A DNA stretch of 10,471 bases from an uncultured Clostridia bacterium. GTDB taxonomy: Bacteria; Bacillota; Clostridia; TANB77; CAG-508. The stretch lies in assembly GCA_947599995.1 (NCBI GenBank), contig CANQFW010000048.1:1-10471 (forward strand). Reading direction: 5' to 3'. The position numbers and the translations under genes are program-made. Every line of letters begins with the position of its first letter. Within the stretch, counting starts at the first letter, position 1. The notes beneath the pieces were generated by a model, which saw only the letters and a program-made list of their open reading frames with translations, did not search any database and was not told the origin of the DNA. Below are positions 1 through 5,932 of the stretch, piece by piece.

Positions 1-301
1 ACCAGAAGGTATATCTATGGCAGTTCCTATGAAAAATGGAGGAATGAAAATATCGAGAGTTCTTTTTTATGTTGTATTATCAGGAGTAACAACGGGAATT
101 GGAGCTTTCTTTGGAGCAATAATTGGAAGCATTTCTAAAACTATTATAGCAATGTGTTTAAGCTTTGCAACTGGTGCAATGTTATATATAGTTTCGGGTG
201 AATTAATTCCTGAGGCTAATAGTTTGTATAAAGGTAGAATAAGTGGAATGGGTAATATACTGGGATTTATTATTGGATTTGTTGCTATATATTTTTGCTA
301 A
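1..301 (+). CDS. ZIP-family divalent metal transporter, C-terminal part (5' truncated)
   Basis: This is the last 99 residues of a membrane protein whose start lies before the window; reading is in frame from position 2. The first residues read PEGISMAVPMKNGG, matching the end of the HNxPEG metal-binding motif in transmembrane helix 4 of ZIP transporters (ZupT/GufA group). Three hydrophobic segments follow: about residues 20-44 (glycine-rich, with SGVTTGIGAFFGA), about 46-66, and about 82-99. The second leads into GELIPEA, a typical ZIP helix-7 motif with possible metal-ligand glutamates. Family members move Zn2+, Fe2+ or Mn2+ into the cytoplasm; the substrate cannot be told here. It ends with TAA 125 nt before the start of the rpsJ transcript, and no canonical terminator is visible after it. 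It is probably a separate transcription unit from the ribosomal operon. Confidence 0.88.
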   Translation, partial: PEGISMAVPMKNGGMKISRVLFYVVLSGVTTGIGAFFGAIIGSISKTIIAMCLSFATGAMLYIVSGELIPEANSLYKGRISGMGNILGFIIGFVAIYFC

Positions 302-388
302 ATTTTTAAATTATAAAAAATAATAATATTTTAAATATTACAAATTATTTACACTTAAACACGCTTTAAAAAAAATAACTGGAAATAC
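302..388. other. A/T-rich spacer between transporter gene and S10 promoter
   Basis: No gene is visible. The spacer is almost entirely A and T and holds a near-perfect inverted repeat at 324-340 (8-nt arms around a single T). A weak transcript end for the transporter is conceivable, but there is no G/C-rich stem with a T-run, so I do not call a terminator. The A-tract at 367-375, just upstream of the -35 box, could act as an UP-like element for the next promoter. Confidence 0.4.
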
Positions 389-417
389 TTGACAGAACTC
401 AAAATTCGTAGTATACT
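389..417 (+). promoter_or_regulatory. SigA-type promoter of the S10 operon
   Basis: A perfect -35 box TTGACA (389-394) and a -10 box TATACT (412-417, one mismatch to TATAAT) are separated by exactly 17 nt. An A-rich stretch lies upstream. Transcription should begin around 424-426, giving rpsJ a 5' leader of about 300 nt. It is the only convincing promoter I see in the window. The downstream genes therefore probably depend on it, or on promoters too degenerate to recognise by eye. Confidence 0.88.
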
Positions 418-423
418 AGTAAC

Positions 424-726
424 GTATGAATTTTAGCGTTGAAGCTGAATGTGGCTACAATCCTTACGGATATAAGGCATTGGAGGGAACTTCAGTGGAG
501 TATGTCATGGCTAGACCAGGCGGTAAGTTATTAAAAAATCGAGGAATCTTATATTTCCGTAGATATAGATTAAAAGTCTATACAAACGTGTTTTACTATA
601 GAATAAAAACTTATCCCATTATCATACTGTGATTTGGGATTTTAAACTATAGAGTAACAAAACACCAGGATGAGTTATAACTTGCTAAGCTAAAATAAAA
701 AAATATTTTAAGGAGGGAATTTTAGT
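424..726 (+). promoter_or_regulatory. Long structured 5' leader of the S10 operon (candidate r-protein autoregulatory RNA)
   Basis: About 300 nt separate the predicted transcript start from rpsJ. Helices that can coexist, paired by eye, are: 433-437 with 510-514 (one G-U pair); GCTGAA 444-449 with TTCAGT 491-496 (one G-U pair); the hairpin CCTTA 462-466 / TAAGG 473-477; 521-527 with 548-559 (with a bulge); TATAGAT 564-570 with GTCTATA 576-582; and a large hairpin at 588-665. A last stem, TAAAATA 691-697 / TATTTTA 704-710, abuts the rpsJ Shine-Dalgarno site. The 424-560 part is visibly richer in G and C than the other non-coding DNA here. In E. coli the S10 leader is bound by L4; candidate r-protein leaders are also known in Firmicutes. 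Which protein would bind this one cannot be told. A 68-codon reading frame at 426-632 lacks a ribosome site and is not called. Confidence 0.62.
588..665 (+). promoter_or_regulatory. Large multi-segment hairpin in the S10 leader
   Basis: The segments stack inward: GTGTTTT 588-594 with AAAACAC 659-665; CTATAG 596-601 with CTATAG 647-652; TAAA 604-607 with TTTA 641-644; ATCCCA 613-618 with TGGGAT 635-640; and ATCA 621-624 with TGAT 630-633, closing a 5-nt loop (625-629). Five paired segments in register over 78 nt are unlikely to arise by chance. There is no T-run after it, so it is not an intrinsic terminator. Confidence 0.6.
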
Positions 727-1050
727 ATGGCAAACACAGTTGTTACAAGTGAAAAAATCAGAATAAGAGTCAAAGCTTATGAACCAGCAATTTTAGATCA
801 GTCTGCTGCAAAAATAGTAGAAACTGCTAAAAAGACAGGAGCAAAAGTTTCAGGACCTATTCCATTACCAACAAAGAAAGAAGTTGTAACAGTTATCCGT
901 TCTCCACACAAAGATAAAGATTCAAGAGAACAATTTGAAATGAGAACACATAAAAGAGTTATAGACATTCTTTACCCAACACAAAAAACTGTTGATTCAC
1001 TTATGAAATTAGGATTACCAGCAGGTGTTGATATAGAAATTAAGTTGTAA
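727..1050 (+). CDS. rpsJ: 30S ribosomal protein S10 (uS10)
   Basis: This 107-residue protein is a 30S head component that also serves as the NusE transcription-antitermination factor in bacteria. The S10 signature is clear: LDQSAAKIVETAKKTGAKVS near residues 23-42, GPIPLPTKK at about 43-51, RSPHKDKDSREQFEMRTHKR at about 58-77, and the C-terminal LPAGVDIEIKL. It is slightly longer than the usual ~102 residues because of an N-terminal MANTVVTS. The ATG at 727 is the only sensible start, 9 nt after AGGAGGG (711-717), which itself abuts a small A/T hairpin (691-710). It is the first gene of the operon, and a 197-nt gap separates it from rplC. Confidence 0.98.
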   Translation: MANTVVTSEKIRIRVKAYEPAILDQSAAKIVETAKKTGAKVSGPIPLPTKKEVVTVIRSPHKDKDSREQFEMRTHKRVIDILYPTQKTVDSLMKLGLPAGVDIEIKL

Positions 1051-1247
1051 TTTGGAAAATCATTACATATAAAAAAATTAAATAAAGCGGAAGTAAACAC
1101 GCTTGAAAATGTTTACAAAATAATAAAGCCAATGCTGATGAAAATAGTTGATATAAATATTATCTGCATTTTCATAGTAAAACTATAAAAAGGTTAGACA
1201 GTATAAACTAAAATATCAGCGAATCAGCCAATAGGAGGAAAGAATAA
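1051..1247 (+). other. Expanded rpsJ-rplC gap with competing inverted repeats
   Basis: No gene is visible in these 197 nt. A hairpin can form from GTAAAC 1093-1098 with GTTTAC 1111-1116. Two further hairpins compete: ATGAAAAT 1138-1145 with ATTTTCAT 1168-1175, versus AATGC-GAT 1131-1139 with ATC-GCATT 1162-1170 (one T-T mismatch). ATAGT 1174-1178 / ACTAT 1182-1186 forms a small stem. GCTGAT (1134-1139) can also pair with either of two ATCAGC copies (1215-1220, 1223-1228) just before the rplC ribosome site at 1233-1238. GCCAAT occurs twice, at 1128 and 1227. Any regulatory role is inference. Confidence 0.4.
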
Positions 1248-1883
1248 ATGAATAAGGGAATAATAGGAAAGAAAATAGGAATGACTCAAATATTTGATGA
1301 AAACGGTTTAGTTATTCCAGTAACAGTTATCGAAGCAGGACCATGCACTGTTGCACAAATTAAAACTATTGAAACAGATGGTTATAATGCAATTCAATTA
1401 GGATTTGGAGAAGTTAAAGCAAAAAAAATAAATAAACCAGAAATGGGACATTTTGCAAAGTCAAAATTAGATGCAAAAAAACATCTAAGAGAATTTAGAT
1501 TAGATGATATCTCAAATATAAAAGTAGGAGATGAAATAAAAGCTGATATATTCCAAGCTGGAGAAAAAGTAGATATTCAAGGAACATCAAAAGGAAAAGG
1601 ATTCCAAGGTGTTATAAAAAGACATGGACAACATAGAGGACCAATGGGACATGGTTCAATGTACCATAGAAGACCAGGTTCAATGGGACCAACATCTACA
1701 CCAGGTAGAGTATTTAAAGGTAAAAAGCTACCAGGACATATGGGTAATGTAACTGTTACAATTCAAAATTTAGATGTTATAAGAGTCGATATGGACAAAA
1801 ACGTAATATTAGTAAAAGGTAGTGTGCCAGGATGCAAGGGAGCTATCTTAAAAATAAAAACAGCCGTTAAGGCAAATGTATAA
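1248..1883 (+). CDS. rplC: 50S ribosomal protein L3 (uL3)
   Basis: This 211-residue protein starts 50S assembly at the 3' end of 23S rRNA and reaches toward the peptidyl-transferase centre. The N-terminal KGIIGKKIGMTQIFDENG is the family hallmark. GTSKGKGFQGVIKRHG (about 112-127) opens the long central loop, which continues through GPMGHGSMYHRRPGSMGP (131-148) and TPGRVFKGKKLPGHMG (151-166). The position matching the methylated Gln of E. coli L3 appears to be Thr, as expected for many Gram-positives. The ATG at 1248 follows AGGAGG (1233-1238) by 9 nt. It is close-coupled to rplD with a 17-nt gap. Confidence 0.98.
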   Translation: MNKGIIGKKIGMTQIFDENGLVIPVTVIEAGPCTVAQIKTIETDGYNAIQLGFGEVKAKKINKPEMGHFAKSKLDAKKHLREFRLDDISNIKVGDEIKADIFQAGEKVDIQGTSKGKGFQGVIKRHGQHRGPMGHGSMYHRRPGSMGPTSTPGRVFKGKKLPGHMGNVTVTIQNLDVIRVDMDKNVILVKGSVPGCKGAILKIKTAVKANV

Positions 1884-1900
1884 GGAAGGAGGAATACGAG

Positions 1901-2524
1901 ATGCCAAAGGTAGACGTATATGATATAACAGGTAAAAAAGTAAGTAGTGTAGAACTAAATGAGAATGTATTTGGAATTGAACCAAATGAAAATATAGTAC
2001 ATAGTGTGCTTGTAAATTACTTAGCTAATCAAAGACAAGGAACACAAAGCACAAAAACAAGAGCAGAAGTTCGTGGTGGTGGAAGAAAGCCATGGAGACA
2101 AAAAGGAACAGGACGTGCAAGACAAGGAAGCATTCGTGCTCCACAATGGATTAAAGGTGGTATAGCATTAGGACCAAAACCACGTTCATATAAATATACA
2201 GTTAACAAGAAGGAAAAACGTTTAGCAATAAGATCTGTATTAAGTTCTAAAGTATTAGAAAAGAAATTAACAGTTGTTGATAAATTAGAATTAGCAGAAA
2301 TTAAAACTAAATCAATGGTAAAAGCTTTTAATGATTTAAAAGTTGAAGGAAAAACATTAGTTATAATTCCTGAAAAAAACTTGAACGTTCAAGCATCAGC
2401 AAGAAATATTGAAGGTGTAAAAACAATATTAGTAAATACAATAAACATATATGATTTATTAAAATATTCTAATTTAGTTTTAACACTAGACACTGTTAAA
2501 AAATTAGAGGAGGTGTATGCTTAA
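1901..2524 (+). CDS. rplD: 50S ribosomal protein L4 (uL4)
   Basis: This 207-residue protein binds domain I of 23S rRNA, and its extended loop lines the peptide exit tunnel. The loop is recognisable at residues about 45-98, with RGGGRKPWRQKGTGRARQGS at 58-77 and GPKPRSY at 91-97. The lysine-rich tip (around K63) is where macrolide-resistance changes arise in other bacteria; the residues seen are wild-type-like. In E. coli L4 is also the repressor of the S10 operon, so it is the first candidate to bind the leader upstream of rpsJ. The ATG at 1901 lies 8 nt after AAGGAGG. The 3' end carries the Shine-Dalgarno site of rplW and overlaps or abuts that gene. Confidence 0.98.
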   Translation: MPKVDVYDITGKKVSSVELNENVFGIEPNENIVHSVLVNYLANQRQGTQSTKTRAEVRGGGRKPWRQKGTGRARQGSIRAPQWIKGGIALGPKPRSYKYTVNKKEKRLAIRSVLSSKVLEKKLTVVDKLELAEIKTKSMVKAFNDLKVEGKTLVIIPEKNLNVQASARNIEGVKTILVNTINIYDLLKYSNLVLTLDTVKKLEEVYA

Positions 2525-2873
2525 GATGACACCAGAAGAAATAATAATAGCTCCAGTAGTTACTGAAAAAAGTAATGATGCTGTGCAAGAAGGAAAATAT
2601 ACTTTTAAAGTAAATAAAAATGCTACAAAAATTGAAATAGCAAATGCTGTTGAAAAACTTTTTGAAGTTAAAGTTTTAAAAGTTAACACATTGAATATCA
2701 ATGGTAAAAAGAAAAGAGTTGGATATCATCAAGGAAAAACATCTGATTGGAAAAAGGCAATAGTTACAATTGATACAAATCCATCAGACGCTAAATATTT
2801 AGGTAAAGGTGGAAAAGAAATTAAAGGATCTAAGAAATATAAAGATTCTATTAGTGAATTTACAGGAGTATAA
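2517..2873 (+). CDS. rplW: 50S ribosomal protein L23 (uL23) with C-terminal extension
   Basis: L23 sits beside the tunnel exit and forms the docking site for trigger factor and SRP. The core is clear: IIIAPVVTEKS (9-19), GKYTFKVNKNATKIEIANAV (26-45) and KVNTLN-NGKKKRVGYHQGKTSDWKKAIVT (55-84). At 118 residues it exceeds the usual ~95-100: a basic tail from about residue 86 ends in KYKDSISEFTGV. The start is ambiguous. ATG 2517 overlaps rplD by 8 nt but lies only 3 nt after AGGAGG (2508-2513). ATG 2526 (115 residues, beginning MTPEEII) lies 12 nt after it and just beyond the rplD stop. Neither spacing is ideal, which suggests translational coupling to rplD. Confidence 0.96.
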   Translation: MLKMTPEEIIIAPVVTEKSNDAVQEGKYTFKVNKNATKIEIANAVEKLFEVKVLKVNTLNINGKKKRVGYHQGKTSDWKKAIVTIDTNPSDAKYLGKGGKEIKGSKKYKDSISEFTGV

Positions 2874-3017
2874 TATTGCTTAATAAAAATATAGAGTTTA
2901 TTAAAAATACAAAAAATGAATTCATTAATAAATATCGAGAGACAACTCGGAAAATAAATTTTATCTGAAGTGGAACAGGAAAAATCCGCAAAATAAAAAG
3001 AGAAAGGAAAATAAAAA
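2874..3017 (+). other. Expanded rplW-rplB gap with three-part inverted repeat
   Basis: No gene is seen in these 144 nt. TTAATAAA (2880-2887), its complement TTTATTAA (2897-2904) and a second TTAATAAA (2925-2932) allow two mutually exclusive perfect 8-bp hairpins. A 12-nt palindrome, AATGAATTCATT, lies at 2915-2926. CGAG 2936-2939 / CTCG 2946-2949 closes a 6-nt loop. There is no T-run terminator. Near 3003-3008 only a weak ribosome site (AAAGGA) precedes rplB. Confidence 0.4.
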
Positions 3018-3845
3018 ATGGCAACAAAAAGATTTAATCCATATACTCCATCAAGAAGAAACATGACAGTATTAGACTACAATGAGATTACAAAGAAGAC
3101 ACCTGAAAAATCATTATTAACAGTAAAGAAAGAAAAAGCAGGAAGAAACTCATATGGTAGAATAACAGTACGTCATCAAGGTGGAGGAAATAGACAAAAA
3201 TATAGAATAATGGATTTCAAACGTAAAAAGGACGGAATCCAAGCTACAGTAATTGGAATCGAATATGATCCAAACAGAAGCGCAAATATAGCGTTAATTC
3301 AATATGATGATGGCGAAAAGTCATATATATTAGCTCCACAAGGATTAACAGATGGAGACAAAGTAATATCTGGCAAAACAGCTGATATTAAACCAGGAAA
3401 TTGTATGGAAATTAACAGTATTCCAGTTGGAACTTTAATCCACAATATAGAGTTAAATCCAGGCCAAGGTGGAAAACTCGTAAAAGCTGCTGGACAAAGT
3501 GCACAGCTTATGGCAAAAGAAGGAAAATATGCACATGTAAGATTACCTTCTGGAGAAATGAGATTAGTTTTAGCAAATTGTAGAGCAACTATAGGAGTTA
3601 TAGGAAATGCTGACCATGAAAATGTTAAAATTGGTAAAGCAGGAAGAAAAAGACACATGGGATGGAGACCAGAAGTTAGAGGATCAGTAATGAACCCAGT
3701 AGATCACCCTCATGGTGGTGGTGAAGGTAGAGCTCCAATCGGACACGCTGGACCATTAACACCTTGGGGTAAACCAGCTCTTGGATATAAAACTAGAAAT
3801 AAAAAGAGCAGAACAAATAAATTTATCGTTAAGAGAAGAAAGTAA
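3018..3845 (+). CDS. rplB: 50S ribosomal protein L2 (uL2)
   Basis: This 275-residue protein is a core 50S protein next to the peptidyl-transferase centre, required for subunit joining. Family landmarks are present in order: RFNPYTPSRRNMTVLD (5-20), GRNSYGRITVRHQGGGNRQ (42-60), VGTLIHNIELNPGQGGKL (137-154), and the highly conserved MNPVDHPHGGGEGRAP (225-240) with the histidines implicated in peptidyl-transfer function. The basic tail ends in KRRK. Length is normal. Its ribosome site (AAAGGA) is the weakest in the window, which is odd for such an essential protein; the expanded structured gap upstream may compensate or regulate. The stop codon is inside a long hairpin (3839-3897). Confidence 0.98.
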   Translation: MATKRFNPYTPSRRNMTVLDYNEITKKTPEKSLLTVKKEKAGRNSYGRITVRHQGGGNRQKYRIMDFKRKKDGIQATVIGIEYDPNRSANIALIQYDDGEKSYILAPQGLTDGDKVISGKTADIKPGNCMEINSIPVGTLIHNIELNPGQGGKLVKAAGQSAQLMAKEGKYAHVRLPSGEMRLVLANCRATIGVIGNADHENVKIGKAGRKRHMGWRPEVRGSVMNPVDHPHGGGEGRAPIGHAGPLTPWGKPALGYKTRNKKSRTNKFIVKRRK

Positions 3846-3897
3846 TTTAGATAAACGCTTAGAAGTTTTTTTAAAGCTTCTAAGACGGAATTACTTT
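3839..3897 (+). other. Long hairpin enclosing the rplB stop codon
   Basis: AAAGTAATT (3839-3847, including the rplB stop TAA 3843-3845) pairs perfectly with AATTACTTT (3889-3897). Inside it, CG 3856-3857 can pair with CG 3886-3887, and CTTAGAAG 3858-3865 pairs perfectly with CTTCTAAG 3877-3884. T-A pairs can extend that stem inward. There is no T-run after the hairpin, so it does not look like a terminator. A role in mRNA stability, processing or ribosome release is inference. Confidence 0.5.
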
Positions 3898-3913
3898 AAT
3901 AAATAGAAAACAT

Positions 3914-3949
3914 GTTGCTATTATTATGCAAGAATATTAATATAGCAAC
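3914..3949 (+). other. Second hairpin in the rplB-rpsS gap
   Basis: GTTGCTAT (3914-3921) is perfectly complementary to ATAGCAAC (3942-3949) across a 20-nt A/T-rich loop that can pair further. It lies between the stop-codon hairpin and the rpsS ribosome site (AAGGAG 3976-3981). Confidence 0.4.
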
Positions 3950-3988
3950 CAAGTATAATTTGCAAACCTTATAGGAAGGAGATAAAAA

Positions 3989-4270
3989 ATGTCAAGATCA
4001 AGTAAAAAAACACCATTTGTAGCTCCAGAGTTATTAAAAAGAATTGAAGCTATGAATGCTGAAAATAAAAGAGAAGTTTTAAAGACATGGTCTAGAGCTT
4101 CTACTATATATCCACAAATGGTTGGTCATACAATAGCTGTACATGATGGAAGAAAACATGTTCCAGTTTATATTTCAGAAGAAATGATCGGTCATAAATT
4201 AGGTGAATTTGCTCCTACAAGAACATTTAAAGGTCATGCAGGAGAAAAAACAACAACAAATAAAAAATAA
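3989..4270 (+). CDS. rpsS: 30S ribosomal protein S19 (uS19)
   Basis: This 93-residue 30S head protein binds 16S rRNA with S13 near the A-site finger. The family core is intact: SRSSKKTPFVAPELLKRIEA at the N-terminus, TWSRASTIYPQMVGHTIAVH (33-52), DGRKHVPVYISEEMIGHKLG (53-72) and EFAPTRTFKGHAG (73-85). The final TTTNKK tail is short. The start ATG follows AAGGAG by 7 nt. It is closely coupled to rplV with a 16-nt gap. Confidence 0.98.
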   Translation: MSRSSKKTPFVAPELLKRIEAMNAENKREVLKTWSRASTIYPQMVGHTIAVHDGRKHVPVYISEEMIGHKLGEFAPTRTFKGHAGEKTTTNKK

Positions 4271-4286
4271 TAGGAGGTAGTTAATA

Positions 4287-4628
4287 GTGGAAGAATTACA
4301 AGCAGTAGCTACTCTTAAATATGCAAGAATATCTTCAAGAAAGGTAAAGATTGTTGCAGATTTAATAAGAGGAAAAAAAGTAGACGAAGCTTTAGCAATA
4401 GTAAAATTTACGCCAAAAGCATCTTCAGAAATCATTGAAAAATTATTAAAATCAGCAATTGCTAATGCTGAAAATAATCATGATATGAAACATGAAAATT
4501 TATATATATCTGAAATTTATGCAAATCAAGGTCCAACTCTAAAAAGAATTAGACCAGCAGCTAAAGGTTCAGCAGTAAGAATTAGAAAAAGAACAAGTCA
4601 TATAACAATAGTTTTAAAGGAGGCTTAA
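4287..4628 (+). CDS. rplV: 50S ribosomal protein L22 (uL22)
   Basis: This 113-residue protein touches all 23S rRNA domains; its beta-hairpin, with L4, forms the exit-tunnel constriction. ARISSRKVKIVADLIRGKKV (about 13-32) is the family signature. The hairpin is near residues 78-105, with QGPTLKRIRPAAKGSAVRIR followed by KRTSHITIVL. Translation begins at GTG, 9 nt after AGGAGG (4272-4277); no ATG gives a better fit. It is followed only 5 nt later by rpsC, whose ribosome site lies inside the end of rplV, so translation of the two is probably coupled. Confidence 0.98.
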   Translation: MEELQAVATLKYARISSRKVKIVADLIRGKKVDEALAIVKFTPKASSEIIEKLLKSAIANAENNHDMKHENLYISEIYANQGPTLKRIRPAAKGSAVRIRKRTSHITIVLKEA

Positions 4629-4633
4629 GAAGT

Positions 4634-5290
4634 ATGGGACAAAAAGTACACCCAACAGGAGCAAGATTAGGAATAATCAAAGATTGGAGCTCTAAATGGT
4701 ATGCAGAGGGAACTGACTTTGCAGATTGTTTAGTAGAAGACCAAAAAATCCGTAAATATTTAAAGAAAAAAGAATATGAGGCTGGAATTTCTAAAGTTGA
4801 AATTGAAAGAACAGCTAAAATGGTTAAAGTAAATGTTTACACAGCTAAACCTGGAATATTAATAGGAAAAGGTGGAGCTGGCGCAGAAAATCTAAAAAAT
4901 GAAATAAAAAAATTAATCAGTAAAGATGTAAACATAAATGTTATAGAAGTTAAAAATACTAGCTTAGATGCTACATTAGTTGCAGAAGATATAGCTTCTC
5001 AACTAGAAAGAAGAATTTCATTCAGACGTGCAATGAAACAATGTATGCAAAAAACTATGAAATCAGGTGCACAAGGTATCAAAACTGCAGTATCTGGAAG
5101 ATTAGGTGGTGCAGATATGGCAAGAACTGAATTCTATAAAGAAGGAAATATACCATTACAAACATTAAGAGCAGATATCGATTATGGATTCGCAGAAGCA
5201 AATACTACATATGGAAAAATCGGTGTTAAAGTATGGATATATAAAGGAGAAGTTCTTCCAACAAAGAAAATGGAAGGAGGAGAAGCATAA
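4634..5290 (+). CDS. rpsC: 30S ribosomal protein S3 (uS3)
   Basis: This 218-residue protein forms the mRNA entry channel with S4 and S5. It begins MGQKVHPTGARLGI, as S3 does. A type II KH domain spans about residues 38-107, with the GxxG loop in ILIGKGGAG (75-83). The C-terminal domain holds SGAQGIKTAVSGRLGGADMA, then RTEFYKEGNIPLQTLRADID and YGFAEANTTYGKIGVKVW. Length is typical. The stop overlaps the rplP start by one base (TAATG at 5288-5292), a classic stop-start junction. Confidence 0.98.
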   Translation: MGQKVHPTGARLGIIKDWSSKWYAEGTDFADCLVEDQKIRKYLKKKEYEAGISKVEIERTAKMVKVNVYTAKPGILIGKGGAGAENLKNEIKKLISKDVNINVIEVKNTSLDATLVAEDIASQLERRISFRRAMKQCMQKTMKSGAQGIKTAVSGRLGGADMARTEFYKEGNIPLQTLRADIDYGFAEANTTYGKIGVKVWIYKGEVLPTKKMEGGEA

Positions 5291-5736
5291 TGCCATTAAT
5301 GCCAAAAAGAACAAAATATAGAAAAATGCAAAAAGGTAGAAATAGAGGTAAGGCAACTAGAGGAAATAAAGTTACTAACGGTGAATATGGTATTCAAGCT
5401 GTTGAAGCTGGATTAATAACAGGAAACCAAATAGAAGCTGCCAGAGTTGCAATGACTCGTTATATGAAAAGAGATGGTAAAGTTTGGATAAAAGTATTTC
5501 CAGACAAACCAATAACAAGAAAACCTGCTGGAACTCGTATGGGTAAAGGTAAAGGTGCTACAGAATTTTGGGTAGCAGCTGTAAAACCAGGAAGAGTTAT
5601 GTTCGAAATTGCTGGTGTTTCAGAAGCTACAGCAAGAGAAGCTTTACGCTTGGCTATGAATAAGTTATCAGTAAAAACTAAATTCGTAGTAAGAGAAGAA
5701 AATGCCGAGGAGGGTGAAAATAATGAAAATAAATAA
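5290..5736 (+). CDS. rplP: 50S ribosomal protein L16 (uL16)
   Basis: This 148-residue protein binds 5S and 23S rRNA next to the A-site tRNA. Landmarks are LMPKRTKYRKMQKGRNRGKA (3-22), the QIEAARVAMTR region, KPAGTRMGKGKGATEFWVA and VKPGRVMFEIAG. The ATG at 5290 is preferred because AAGGAGG (5274-5280) lies 9 nt before it; ATG 5299 (MPKRTK) is an alternative that would leave 18 nt. The C-terminal ENAEEGENNENK is an acidic tail beyond the family core, and the end of the gene encodes the ribosome site of rpmC. Confidence 0.98.
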   Translation: MPLMPKRTKYRKMQKGRNRGKATRGNKVTNGEYGIQAVEAGLITGNQIEAARVAMTRYMKRDGKVWIKVFPDKPITRKPAGTRMGKGKGATEFWVAAVKPGRVMFEIAGVSEATAREALRLAMNKLSVKTKFVVREENAEEGENNENK

Positions 5737-5932
5737 AATAAAAGAAATGTCTTCACCTGAATTAGAAAAAGAACTAGGTGAATTAAAAACAGAATTATTT
5801 AAATTAAAATTTACTCTAGCTACAAATGGTTTAGATAATCCTATGAAAATAAAGGAAGTTAAGAAAGATATAGCTAGAATAAATACTGTTTTAACTGAAA
5901 GAAAGATTGCAGAAAAGAAAGGAGAAATCTAG
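5723..5932 (+). CDS. rpmC: 50S ribosomal protein L29 (uL29)
   Basis: This 69-residue two-helix protein sits beside L23 at the tunnel exit. The family features are present: KINKIKEMSSPELEKELGEL, then KTELFKLKFTLATNGLDNP, then a second helix MKIKEVKKDIARINTVLTER. An upstream in-frame ATG at 5702 would add MPRRVKI, but it lies before the ribosome site. GAGGAGGG (5707-5714) sits 8 nt ahead of ATG 5723, so 5723 is chosen. The gene overlaps rplP by 14 nt and abuts rpsQ with no spacer. Confidence 0.97.
   Translation: MKINKIKEMSSPELEKELGELKTELFKLKFTLATNGLDNPMKIKEVKKDIARINTVLTERKIAEKKGEI

Noticed and set aside
301..340. Possible terminator after the ZIP gene
   Set aside because: The inverted repeats are purely A/T with no G/C-rich stem or trailing T-run, so the evidence is insufficient for an intrinsic terminator.
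426..632. A 68-codon reading frame just after the S10 promoter
   Set aside because: Its ATG is at or within 2 nt of the predicted transcript start with no ribosome site, its product shows no recognisable motif, and its TGA stop is unlike every other stop in the window. It overlaps the predicted RNA helices, so it is better explained as leader RNA.
1194..1222. TTAGAC as a possible -35 box of an internal promoter before rplC
   Set aside because: No acceptable -10 box lies 16-18 nt downstream.
2729..3064. Minus-strand open frame of 111 codons across the rplW-rplB junction
   Set aside because: It is antisense to two real genes, has no ribosome site and is Phe/Tyr/Ile-rich as expected from reversing Lys/Glu-rich A+T-rich genes. 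The same applies to other minus-strand frames, for example 6617-7030, 3299-3658, 8316-8657 and 5460-5756.
5702..5722. Upstream ATG extending rpmC by seven residues (MPRRVKI)
   Set aside because: The ribosome site GAGGAGGG lies downstream of that ATG and 8 nt before ATG 5723, and the L29 family begins at the latter.
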